Shown piece after piece: positions 54,930 to 64,000 of a stretch of DNA of 64,000 nucleotides. Made by a program: the position numbers and the translations under genes. The stretch comes from Adiantum capillus-veneris (Eukaryota; Streptophyta; Polypodiopsida; Polypodiales; Pteridaceae), in NCBI GenBank assembly GCA_014529385.2, contig CM043950.1, positions 76,179,435-76,243,434 on the forward strand. The letters run 5' to 3'. Within the stretch, counting starts at the first letter, position 1. Every line of letters begins with the position of its first letter. Under the pieces are notes generated by a model. The model was not told the DNA's origin. It ran no database searches and worked only from the letters and a program-made list of their open reading frames with translations.

Positions 54930-56522
54930 CTAGGATAAATGGATAACCACTTCCTTGGTCGACATAACATAAAAATCCACCGCTTTCTTAATGCCAAAGG
55001 CCTCTACAAAGACATTTTTACAAATGCCTACGCACCTAGCCTTGCTATTGTTTGCCATCTTGACCTTAATTTCAGGTGTCTCATGGATGTGCATGCCTAG
55101 TTTTTGCATGAGTCCCTCTATCATGATGCAAATTTGTGCACCCCCATCCACTAGACCTTTCCTAACCAATCTCCCTTTTATGTAACAATCTAGCACAGGT
55201 GTAATGTCCTCATTCATTTCAGCTTGTGCAATTTTTACAACAGGCACACGCTCTTTTACCTTTCTCCTAGTGCTAACTGCCCTTGTTAAATTTCTCCTAA
55301 CTTGTGGGCATAATGCAAGAAACTGAGGCCATGAGATATCAGGACCCTTACCTCTCATGTCTTCCAACAAGTTGTATGGAGCCATTCCATGTCCAAGAGG
55401 AAAGTCTTTGAGGTTGATACGACGTCGAGTCCTCTTAGCTTCCTTGGTCTCCTTTGCCTTCTTTTCTCGTCCATGGTCACTTTGTGATGTAACTCCTTCT
55501 TTCTCCTTACCTTTCCGTCGGCCACGCTTAATGCCATTTGCTTCCATGTCAACCTTATTTGAGTTTGTCACCTCTACCACATGCACATTTGGATCTGGCA
55601 AAGGTGGAACTCTTTCTACCCCTTGTGGAGGTGGTCTTGGTCCATTTGGTCTTTGTAGAAGCCTTGGTTGTTGACCAGTTCCTTCACCTGCATTCATCAC
55701 TGGGTAATTCAAGTTAGGTCTCCCTGGCTCCCCACGGGGCCAAGGACAATTATACATCCCATGTCCAGACTCTCCGCAATTCCAACATTGCAAGACTCTC
55801 CTAGGTCGTGGATCTCGCTCTTCAGACTTCTTTGCTTGTCCCTTTGGACCTACAGCTTGTGCAAGGTGAATTGACAGGCTGCTTAAAGATTCGTTTAACT
55901 TCTCAATTACTTCCGCCGTTACCTCAGGAAGCTCTATCGATGTTGATGCTTGTGACTTACCTTTGGGTCTAAGACCTTCTATTGGAACCTCTCCCCTTAA
56001 GCACTTGAGTTTACTATATTTCTCAGCAGCCCTAGTTTCAGCTGCATCAAAGGTAGCAGGTGCATCCGCCTCAACTTTTACCTTAAGGTCAGGAAAGAGT
56101 CCGGCTATGAACCTCTCCTTCTTTAGAAATTCTGCACCATCACCAAGGTTAGCAACATTTCGTATCCATAGAGCCCAAAGACGTAGAAACTCTTGCTTGT
56201 ACAAGTAGTAGTCATCTAAGTCTTTTTGCTTATGAGAAACAATGTCTTGCCATAATTTTTGAGTGTTTTGGGGATCAAAGAAGTATTTCTTGAAATGATT
56301 CAAAACTTCTGTGTAATTCTCCTTAACTTCCTCATGCAAAGAGTCAAACCAAGTGCTAGCATCTTTCCTAAGGACCACCTCAAACATTTCTACACGTTCT
56401 TGATCAATTATTATCCTCTTGATACGGCAAGACATCTTGAAATTCGCTAAAAATAATTCTGCATCCTCTCCAGGCTCTCCAAATAAAAGAGGATACCCAG
56501 ACATTTGGCGTTGGCTTTCCAT
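54930..56522 (-). pseudogene. T1 gag-protease, frameshifted at its end
   Basis: Starts MESQRQMSGYPLLFGEPGED; 530 codons. Retrotransposon gag core at residues 1-170 (DASTWFDSLHEEVKENYTEV, QEFLRLWALW), a Pro/Arg linker, zinc knuckle CWNCGESGHGMYNC (residues about 245-258), a basic stretch (KRGRRKGKEKEG), DFPLGHGMAPYNLLEDMRGK, and a retropepsin active site GLVDGGAQICIMIEGLMQKL (about 455). Near 54955 one base appears lost: the frame ends at HLS, whereas the next frame gives GSGYPFILGRPWLIKMRALQ and runs into pol. T3 is in frame at the same place, which argues against programmed shifting. Confidence 0.9.
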
Positions 56523-56607
56523 TGAATTGATTTCAAAGTGACACCCGTTTTTGTTTTTCTTTCTTAAAAGGATTTACACAATAATGTTTTCTAGCTTGCA
56601 ATCTATT

Positions 56608-56826
56608 CTACAACAAAATAAAGATATTCACATCAAACGACCTATGATAATCAATAAGAGGTAGGATGACAGGGTTTGGTGATGCGAGAATTTCTCCTAC
56701 TCTTTGGGCACCAAACATGAACACCATACGTTGTTGAAAATGGATTTTCCTACTAATTGCAATGTTTATTCTAATGTGTGGAGTGAAATGGAAGGGGAAA
56801 ACCTCTATTCCTGGGCCATTATCCAT
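56608..56826 (-). CDS. conserved small leader ORF a of T1
   Basis: 72 residues starting MDNGPGIEVF, 85 bases before gag. Shares with the T3 protein the blocks SRKI, FQQR-VFMFG, R-x-x-EIL, P-PV, P-x-I-x-Y, SFDV and a hydrophobic end; about half the positions are identical by eye and length is identical. Its presence in the same location in two diverged elements shows selection on protein sequence. No Cys/His motif or targeting signal is seen. Possible roles (nucleic-acid chaperone, silencing suppressor, regulator of gag translation) are guesses. Confidence 0.7.
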   Translation of the reverse strand: MDNGPGIEVFPFHFTPHIRINIAISRKIHFQQRMVFMFGAQRVGEILASPNPVILPLIDYHRSFDVNIFILL

Positions 56827-56847
56827 GGTCTATGCATGACCTAATGC

Positions 56848-57060
56848 TTAAAACAAAACAAAAATATAGACGTCCAAACTAAGGTCGTACCTAATGAGAG
56901 GCAAAATAAAAGGATTTACTGAAGCGTTTATCTCGGCCAACCTAAGAGGACCTAAAATTATATGAATGACACGTTGAAATTGCAACTTAGTACTAACAAT
57001 TATGTGTACCTTTTGCCTTGCAATGGGAATGAAGGGATCATACAAATTTTCGTGATTCAT
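56848..57060 (-). CDS. conserved small leader ORF b of T1 (divergent paralogue)
   Basis: 70 residues starting MNHENLYDPF, directly upstream of ORF a with a 21-base gap. It keeps the pattern FQR, a hydrophobic stretch and GPLRLAEI, then NPFILPLIRY, SLDV and IFVLF, but is only about one third identical to ORF a. The shared length, pattern and position indicate an old tandem duplication. Function unknown. Confidence 0.6.
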   Translation of the reverse strand: MNHENLYDPFIPIARQKVHIIVSTKLQFQRVIHIILGPLRLAEINASVNPFILPLIRYDLSLDVYIFVLF

Positions 57061-57134
57061 GCAAACTACTTGACTATGCTAAAGGTTGATTCTACACAAA
57101 AATACACAAGCCGTCCTCCGTGGGGACACCAATT

Positions 57135-57309
57135 TGAAGCGGTCCGGGGCGGGCAACAAGAAGAGCAACCTCTGGACACCCTTCAAGGCTCCCGTGCTGC
57201 TCAATTGGGTTGGGGTTGGAAAAAAACAACAAACACACACACAAACCTGCAACCTAACCCTACACAAATTTGGGGCACCACCTAGTTTTGGATGCCAACT
57301 AGGACGCGT

Positions 57310-57394
<85 letters not shown>

Positions 57395-59762
57395 GAGAGA
57401 GATAGTGCTCGGGCTGCTTTGAAACGTATCGGCAATGATCAAGCAAACACAATTATATATGTAAGAAAGAGAGAGAAAGGGGGAGGGGGTGTTTGTTGCA
57501 TGAATACCTTCTTACAAATCTGTCATGACAAATCAAAGTGAGATTAGTATCTGCTCAACATAGCTTGCGTAAATTTCACCACAACACATCACAAGAAAAG
57601 CCACCCCAATCACTGTCTTAAGGCCAGGGGAGTCCTCTCCACCCTGTCACCCTCTTACAGTATGTGGGATTTATGGCTAGATTGATGACAACACCAGAGA
57701 CAAGCTATCAAGAACTTAACAAAAAACACCAAGACACTTATGCATCATTGTTGTCCATTACTTCACGTTGGAAGGGAGACAAAGTATCCAAGCTTAGTCC
57801 AAATCCACCCTCCTTGATTCAGCAAATGTTGGGCTTACACTAGTAGGAGAAATGATAGATTTCCTACTCTCAATTGAATGATCACTCTCTCTTACAATGG
57901 CATAGAGTTCCCTTGCTAATCCCCTATTACAACACATGCACATGCATAAGACAATGAGCTTCCACTCAAGAGCTCTTTCTAGAGAGGTTGAGCTTGGCTT
58001 CTCAAGCTATAGCATAGTGCTCTTGCTTATGGCTCCCCCTTTTGTGCTAGCTACACCCTCCTTTTATAGCAATTTTGAAGGCTAGGGTTACTCCTCTAAC
58101 CATGGTTGGGTTAGATTTTCAGCAATTTATCTAATTTCTTTTGCTTGGAATTATCAAGAAGTTGGTGGGGAAAGAGAGAGGAGAGAAATGGAGGTGATAG
58201 GACTTTTCATAGTGGGTTAGTATTAATTTACAAATGGAATTGGATATTTACAATGGGAGTATCCATGTAGGATAAAAATAAGGAAGAAAAAATCTTAAGA
58301 GGTAAGAAAAGGTGGATTTCTTACAAGGTTGATGCTCCAAGTGTCTTGAGTAGGGCCAATTTTGACGCCTGTTGACGGTCCACTAGTTTTGACGGTACAT
58401 TTTTTCTCCACTCTTGACGTTCATTGAGAGACAAGGTAATTGAAGCTGAGTAATCAACCACCATGATATTGTCTTTTAAGAATAGGCTGAATTTTGTGGT
58501 CTTTTTGATAGATATGGGTAAATTGGAGGAGGAAAAATGAGACTAGGTGGTCAATTTTGGAATGGAATTGTGTGTGGGAGGTATGAGTTCACCATGGTTT
58601 CTCTTATTCTTCAAGGTTGAGGAGAAGGTGAGTAGGGTGCAGAGAGGAGTGGTGAGAGAGGTGGGGATGATGAGTGGAGAAGTGTGTGTGAAAGAGGAAA
58701 ATGATAAAGTGGAAGAGAGAGTGTGGCTGCATAGCATGGGAAAACTGGGGTCCACTAATAAAATCAAAGCTCACAGCTCGTAGCTCAAAAAAATATGAAA
58801 AAATTTGAGGCAAAAGTTCAGCCCACGAGCTACAACTTTTATTTGTATCACCTTTTAAAATTCGGAGAGCAAGTGAACTTTAAAAATTCAGCAAAACCGA
58901 CCGTTTTTTTCCACTGCACAAGGTCCTTGTGGGGTCCTTCTTTGGATGATTCTTTTGAATACCTCCAAGAGTGAGCCCTCCATAGTGCATGTATGCATGC
59001 CACCTACCCTTGACCTTATTTGGTAGGTCTATAATTGAAGATATTGTTGAGATTATGATATAAGTGAATAGTACAACTAAGAAAATCAAATATTGAGGGG
59101 TCTAAAAAATATGTACATGTCAAATATAAATAATATAAGTGGAAAAAATATAAAGGGGTCAAAAGAAATCTCTCTCATTATGAGGCTACCATAAAAAGAT
59201 AAATATTTTTGGTGTTCTAATTTTTTAGAAAAAAAACAAAATAGATGTAGGAAGGGGAAAATCACAATAGTGAAAAAATATACACATAAATAAAACTAGT
59301 TTTTTTGGATTTTTGTTGGGGTGGAGTTACACCAAATATAAGAGAAGCTTACATGAAAATATTTCTATATGGAATAAAGAGTATGAAAAATGGTAAGAAA
59401 AATTGTGGTAATGGTGAGGCAATGTACAGAGCATAAATAATACACACCTAGGTAGAAATATTTAAATATATACCAGAATAATTATGAGAAAATCTTTTAT
59501 TTAGGCCCTATATACAAAGAAATATTTACATACGCATGGGCCATAATATACTTATATTGTTTTATTTTTTTTATATTTTTTTGGCTCAACTAGCCCAATG
59601 ACTACCTAATTGAGGGTTTTTTAAGAAGATATGGGAAAAGTCCAGTGACTCACGCACGCCTATGTACAGTGAAATGGTAGGGATAGCCACAGTGTTTGGG
59701 TGATTTTGGTAGGGTGAGGTAACTCACTCTGGCAATTACAAAGAGCCGAAAAACGGCTATCA
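57135..59762 (-). repeat. T1 5' LTR
   Basis: 2,628 bp. A (GA)n run lies at 57310-57401, about twice as long as in the 3' LTR. On its inner side the minus strand reads AATTGGTGTCCCCACGG, the probable primer site (57118-57132), not assigned to a tRNA. Confidence 0.92.
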
Positions 59763-60240
59763 GTATTAACAAAACATCATCATTGTATCAATAAAAATGA
59801 ATAAATCATCATGGTATCAACGAAAAGCATCATGATATCACCGAAAATAATCATTGTATCAACGAAACAACATCATGGCATCATCGAGAATAACCATGGT
59901 ATCAACGAAACAACATCATGGTATCACCGAGAATAACCATGGTATCAACGAAACAACATCATGGTATCACCGAGAATAACCATGGTATCAACGAAACAAC
60001 ATCATGGTATCACCGAGAATAACCATGGTATCAACGAAACAGCATCATGGTATCAACAAAATCACCATGAAATTAACAAAATATCATCATGGAATCACCG
60101 AGAATAACCATGGTATCAACGAAACATCATCATGGCATCACCGAGAATAACCATGGTATCAATGAAATATCATCATGGTATCAACAAAAATCACCATGAC
60201 CAAAGTACTAACAAAACATCATCGTGGTACCATCAAAAGC
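59763..60240. repeat. 43-bp tandem array in element L
   Basis: Units of 43 bp around ACCATGGTATCAACGAAACA and ACATCATGGTATCACCGAGA recur with exact spacing at 59893, 59936 and 59979 and more loosely to about 60240. Each unit itself holds two half-repeats with CATGGTATCA. No protein frame is conserved through it. Confidence 0.9.
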
Positions 60241-60479
60241 ACTATGGTATCAATGAGAAATTATCAATAAAACGACGAAACTATATCTCTAAAAGAATAA
60301 TTATACGAGAATCAATGAACGAGTATATCATATAACAAAAGATCATGTATCAACAGTAGCTCGATAGAATTTGGACGATCATCAACTGCTCGACTGAATC
60401 GGAACGATATGTAACTGGCTTCTGCAGCAAAGTTACGTCAGTAGCAAATATATGATTGATGAAGAAAAAATGTAATTGA

Positions 60480-61463
60480 GAAGTTTTCAATTATGAGAAA
60501 AATCAAAAGCAAAAAGTAAAATTTTTCTTTTCAAAGATATTCACAGTCCGAGACGATAACCCAAAATTGGTGCAGAATTTAGAGAAACTTTCTTCTGCAA
60601 AGTTATAGACCACATCGATTACGATGGCTTAAGCAAATAGTTTCTCATCGATTTCGATGCCTGCAGCGGCTAGTTCCTTCTCCAAAGTTGTAGACCACAT
60701 CGATTCCGCTCCCTTGCACGGGTAGTTTTTGCAAAATCGTTTTCAATTAGGAGAAAAATCAAAAACATAAAACGAAACTTGCTTTTCGGACATGTATGCA
60801 GTCCGCGAACGATAACTCCAAATTGATGCAGAATTTGAAAAACTTTCTTCTGCAAAGTTGTAGACCACATCGATTCCGGTTTCGTCATGAGTAGTTTCTC
60901 CAAAATCGTTTTCAATTAGCAGAGAAATTAAAAACAAAAAACAAAAAACAAAAGTTGCTTTTTAGATATGTACACAGTCCGCGAACGATAACTCAAAATT
61001 GGTGCAGAATTTGAAAAAACTTCCTTCTGCAGAGTTGTAGACCACATCGATTTTGGTCTCTCCAGGAGGTAGTTTTTGCAAAATCGTTTTCAATTAGCAG
61101 AGAAATTAGAAACAGAAAGCGAAAGTTGCTTTTCAGGTATGTATGCAGTCCGTGAACGATAACTCAAAATTGATGCAGAATTTTAAAAAACTTCCGTCTG
61201 CAAAGTTGTAGACCACATCGATTTCGGTCCCCTTAAGGGTAGTTTCTGCAAAATTGTTTTCAATTAGCAAAGAAATCAAAAACAAAAAGTGAAAGTTGCT
61301 TTTCAGGTATGTACGCAGTCCGCGAATGATAACTCAAAATTGATGCAGAATTTGAAAAAATTTCCTTGTGCAAAGTTCTAGACCACATCGATTCCGATCA
61401 CACTCACGGGTATTTTCCGCAAAATCGTTTTTAATTAGGAGATAAATCAAAAACAAAAACGTA
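60480..61463. repeat. ~171-bp tandem array in element L
   Basis: The marker (G/C)TAGACCACATCGATT occurs near 60605, 60691, 60860, 61037, 61208 and 61379. From the second on, the spacing is 169-177 bp. Other unit landmarks are GCAAAATCGTTTTCAATTAG and GCAGTCCGCGAACGATAACT. The first unit is shortened. The array ends at the primer site of L. Confidence 0.9.
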
Positions 61464-61477
61464 CTGCTCTAATACCA
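61464..61477 (-). other. L primer-binding site
   Basis: The minus strand reads TGGTATTAGAGCAG immediately after the LTR with no spacer. It is initiator-Met type with one mismatch in the core. Confidence 0.8.
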
Positions 61478-61619
61478 TGTTGAGAGAGGAAGAGAGAGCA
61501 CAGAAATAGAACCCCAAAGTCTATAGAATACACACATGAGATGATGTATATATAGAGGGGGCCTAGGTGCCATATATAGAGAAGCCATATATTGAGTAGC
61601 TTCACATATAAGCTCAACA
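61478..61619 (-). repeat. L 5' LTR
   Basis: 142 bp, matching 47634-47769 with a few small indels. Both contain GATGATGTATATATAGAGGG, a TATA-like stretch. Confidence 0.9.
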
Positions 61620-61964
61620 CATTATACGTGTATGGCCTTTGTCTACTTGGTTTCGCATCATCCCTCATGGGTATAGTATGTTGACAGATTTCTGGATCAA
61701 CCCCCTTGAGATCCTTGTATAACCAAGCAAAAATATCTCGGTATTTCTTTAACAAGCTTAACAAGAGGTCTTCTTCTTCTTCATGTCATTTGCAATGTAA
61801 GCAGGTCTAGACTCTTCTCCTGGTTCAGCCAAGTCTATCTTTTTAGCGTTTTTAGGTCCTCCGTAAGAGTCGCCCTGTCTCCGTAGTTCCCTATTAACAG
61901 GTTGTTCAACTATGATTTTTTGATCTTGGAGAGTATACTTTTTGTAATGGGATGAAACACTCAT
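61620..61964 (-). pseudogene. Element G: start of reverse transcriptase region
   Basis: 61625-61764 encodes MLSLLKKYRDIFAWLYKDLK and HTIPMRDDAKPSRQRPYTYN, the stretch before the first RT block, continued at 47633 beyond element L. 61758-61964 (RELRRQGDSYGGPKNAKKID) is the protease-RT linker in a neighbouring frame, so a frameshift lies at about 61760. Confidence 0.85.
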
Positions 61965-61982
61965 TACATCTTTACCATCCTC

Positions 61983-62654
61983 TTATGTGGTTTCCATTTC
62001 AGTTGTGTGTATCTCCTTTAGATCTTTTTTCAACTTTTCATATTTCTTTTTCCACTCAACTCTGGTCATGAGTGGTTTCTTATCCTGTGGGTTTGCTTGA
62101 GTACCCTTTCTTGTTTTTCTTGATGTTTGAGACATTTTTGAATTTGTGTTTGAAGGATATCTGCCAGTTATTTTGTCCTTGACACAATCATTTGCATTTA
62201 TCCCCATCAAGAATTGTGTTCTACTGGAGACTGGTGGCATAGGTTGTGTTTTCACGTTTTTGGTGTCTCTTTTTCGTCTATACCATTTTTTTCTTCTTGA
62301 TTTCTGGTTTGGAAAGTCAAAAAACTTTTTCTCCCCTCCTTTTAAGAGTAGCTTAGCTCACATATGTTCTTTTTCTGACCCCGAACCTTCTGAGGTAGAT
62401 GAGTATTCATCTAACTCATCAATTGCATCGTAATAGAGGTCTAAAAAGACTTGTTGAGCTTTGAATAAGTCCTTGGGTTCCTCATTTTTGTCTTCAATGT
62501 TGAGGATTGAAATCATTTGGATGGGAATTATATTGTAGCCATCCTCATTGCAAAATTGAGTAGGCATAGACGTATTCACACATACATCCATTGTCGCTAA
62601 AATTGGAGTCCACTCAAATGGCTCAAACAAATGCTGTGGAGGGTTCAGGTACAT
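61983..62654 (-). pseudogene. Element G: protease-RT linker
   Basis: Two open pieces: 62358-62654 (PPQHLFEPFEWTPILATMDV, then an acidic DELDEYSSTSEGSGSEKEHM) and 61983-62255 (very Lys-rich, RVEWKKKYEKLKKDLKEIHT). Long polar linkers between protease and RT are common in the plant Athila/Tat group. No catalytic motif is expected here and none is seen. Confidence 0.6.
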
Positions 62655-63300
62655 AGGCTTCGTTTGTGCATTCTCTTTCTAGGATACATTCTTCTCGTCT
62701 TAAGCTTCCATTTTCTGAAGCTCCACACATCCAAATAGGAGTATCTTTGTTTAACTAGGATGGAAGCTTAGTTTCAGCCGAAGAGATTGAATCAAACTCT
62801 TGGATGGGTGTTTTCAATACATCTCTATAAGTGTGATATTTTAGATTTATTCATGTTATAGATCCCAGTTGCTTCAAGTACGGATAGTTGTTTCCCAAAT
62901 CTTGGATAAGTTGTACTTGTCGCATGAAAGGTCTTCCCAATATAATTTCATAGTTGAGTTTTTTCCCAAAGTCTACTATGGAAAAAGTGTGTTGATATTC
63001 AATTCCACAAGAGTTGACTATCACTTTTTCAAGCAACCCTAAAGGTCTCTCGATGTGTCTGTCAGCCAATTGCAATTTCATTCGTGTTTGCCTAATGGAT
63101 GGCTGTCCCTAGGATTCCCATCCTGCTTTAGTGGCTATGGCTATGCCTGCTCCACCATCCAGTATCGCCATGCTTTCAATGTCATTATATTTCACTGGGA
63201 GGGTGGTGTTTTCTTCTTCCCCTTCCTAATATTCTCCGACATTGTTCATGGAAACAGATCGAATCTCTTTGTTGTTCATTTTATTTTTCAAAATTTTCAT
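62655..63300 (-). pseudogene. Element G: retropepsin
   Basis: On the minus strand at about 63.18-63.11 kb: AILDGGAGIAIATKAGWES with a stop after it. Then 62851-63081: MKLQLADRHIERPLGLLEKV and IILGRPFMRQ. This gives the active site (DGGAG) and the flap-end motif in the usual gypsy order. Frame broken once or more. Confidence 0.8.
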
Positions 63301-63312
63301 GTTTTTCGAGAT

Positions 63313-63960
63313 TCATCCCTTTATCCCCACCTTCTCTAGGGTTTTTTGTAGATCATTCCATAAGTATGGTATGAGTTTTAACAGTTCTCCCAAGGTAAGA
63401 GTGCATTGAATGGGTGTGGACATAATTGAATGAATGTTGTCTACTTCTAGGGTTTGTTCATCTCTTTTTACTTGAGTGGTCTTACACACAATGGATTCAT
63501 ATTCCTTATCTCCAAAGTAAGAAGGTAATGTTTTCAAGGTCAATGGTTTCGACCTTCTTGAAGTTTAAGACCCACAATCTCTGTACAAGGATTGTACATC
63601 CATGTTTACATCAGAAGGTAGGTTATCGAACCAGACTTCCTCTATAGGAGCTGACTTTAGAGTTAGGCTCCCATAATTGATCTCTCTCACTTTTTCCCAT
63701 AAGTGTCCTGGCCAGTCTTCCTCTACGAATGGAATTCCGTGTAAAGAATCTTCGTTGTTCGGCACTATAAGCTCTGGTTTTTTTGTTTCAAGATGGGGTT
63801 CTGCCACCACATTGGATTTTTCTTTAGTGTCTCTTACCACAAGCTCCTCAGGTTTTGCAATACTTTCAAGCTTGGGTTTTTGTTTTTCCAGCATTTCTTG
63901 TGTGATTCTTACTAAATTTTGATAAGCTTCTAGCTAATCGAATATACGTTCTGCTCTTAG
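63313..63960 (-). pseudogene. Element G: gag C-terminal/pre-protease region
   Basis: 63565-63894 (EKQKPKLESIAKPEELVVRD, EDWPGHLWEKVREINYGSLT) and 63313-63543 (CTLTLGELLKLIPYLWNDLQ). The last resembles the stretch before the protease in T1 (SWPQFLALCPQV) and T3 (TFGQLIEMVPKL). The gag core and 5' LTR lie beyond the window. Confidence 0.65.
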
Positions 63961-64000
63961 CACTTGCTTAAAGCTTGCTAACTGGGCGTATGGATCCCTT

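Larger units (their letters stand above)
48428..59762 (-). mobile_element. Tat-lineage Ty3/gypsy element T1, nearly complete, TSD GTAT
   Basis: 11.3 kb. LTRs at 48428-51032 and 57135-59762 share TGAAGCGG ... GGCTATCA ends. GTAT is duplicated at 48424-48427 and 59763-59766, with one further base ambiguous. Order on the minus strand: 5' LTR, primer site, two small leader ORFs, gag-protease, RT, RNase H, archaeal-type RNase H, integrase, polypurine tract, 3' LTR. Domains are complete except for one frameshift and two stops. The LTRs differ by a few per cent by eye plus (GA)n length, suggesting a fairly recent insertion. Confidence 0.94.
47634..61619 (-). mobile_element. noncoding LTR element L carrying nested Tat T1, TSD CATTA
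   Basis: LTRs at 47634-47769 (136 bp) and 61478-61619 (142 bp), TGTTGAGAGAG ... AGCTCAACA, are flanked by CATTA at 47629-47633 and 61620-61624. The primer site abuts the right LTR, so L reads leftward. Without T1 it is about 2.65 kb and has no coding capacity; its interior is largely two tandem-repeat arrays. It is inserted in the RT gene of element G. It must have relied on proteins of another element (TRIM/LARD-like). Confidence 0.93.

Noticed and set aside
54940-54970. Programmed frameshift between gag-protease and RT in T1
   Set aside because: The shift falls inside the protease, and T3 is in frame there; a one-base loss is simpler.
59763-60240. CRISPR-like array
   Set aside because: 43-bp units are contiguous with no unique spacers, in a plant retroelement; a simple tandem repeat.

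Overview
This window looks like nuclear DNA from a vascular plant with a large, retrotransposon-rich genome. The signs are Ty3/gypsy elements of the chromovirus and Tat types, a Cassandra-type TRIM with 5S rRNA sequence in its LTRs, primer-binding sites of the initiator-tRNA-Met type, CACTA-like and Mutator-like nonautonomous DNA transposons, and long (GA)n runs. A fern or other non-seed plant is possible but not shown. I found no intact host gene. Nearly every coding stretch belongs to a mobile element, and most carry stops or frameshifts.

Layout. About 0.1-4.07 kb (minus) is a decayed, unrecognised gene split by two insertions: a 1,985-bp LTR element (1253-3237, target duplication AGGTC) and a Mutator-like MITE (3282-3727, 10-bp duplication). 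A complete Cassandra TRIM lies at 5609-6131 and a second, 5'-truncated copy ends at 18873. From 6.85 to 12.95 kb there are remnants of at least two minus-strand gypsy elements. A foldback element (14174-14327) and a CACTA-like element (16226-17564) follow. From 20.65 to 24.04 kb and 38.2 to 42.2 kb there are three copies (A, B, C) of an unrecognised gag-like gene; A and B lie directly upstream of a polypurine tract and an LTR, with no polymerase.

Two nests of three elements can be read from LTR pairs and target duplications. Nest 1: Tat copy T2 (24040-27622 plus a stub at 38170-38180) was entered by a chromovirus with 123-bp LTRs (27623-38169, TAGAG), which was entered by a plus-strand Tat-related element T3 (28026-32703, ACGG). 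Nest 2: a gypsy element G (about 44.08-47.63 kb and 61.62 kb to beyond the window) was entered by a noncoding LTR element L (47634-61619, CATTA), which was entered by a nearly complete Tat element T1 (48428-59762, GTAT). Removing each insert restores a continuous reading frame in the element around it.

T1 has the architecture 2.6-kb LTR, leader with two small ORFs, gag-protease, reverse transcriptase, RNase H, a second archaeal-type RNase H, integrase, LTR. The best candidate for something undescribed is a conserved protein of about 72 residues encoded between LTR and gag in both T1 (two tandem paralogues) and the divergent T3. Other unusual points are a second retropepsin-like domain downstream of the integrase in G, an in-frame 63-codon duplication in the T1 RNase H, two unrelated tandem-repeat arrays inside L, and the gag-like A/B/C family.
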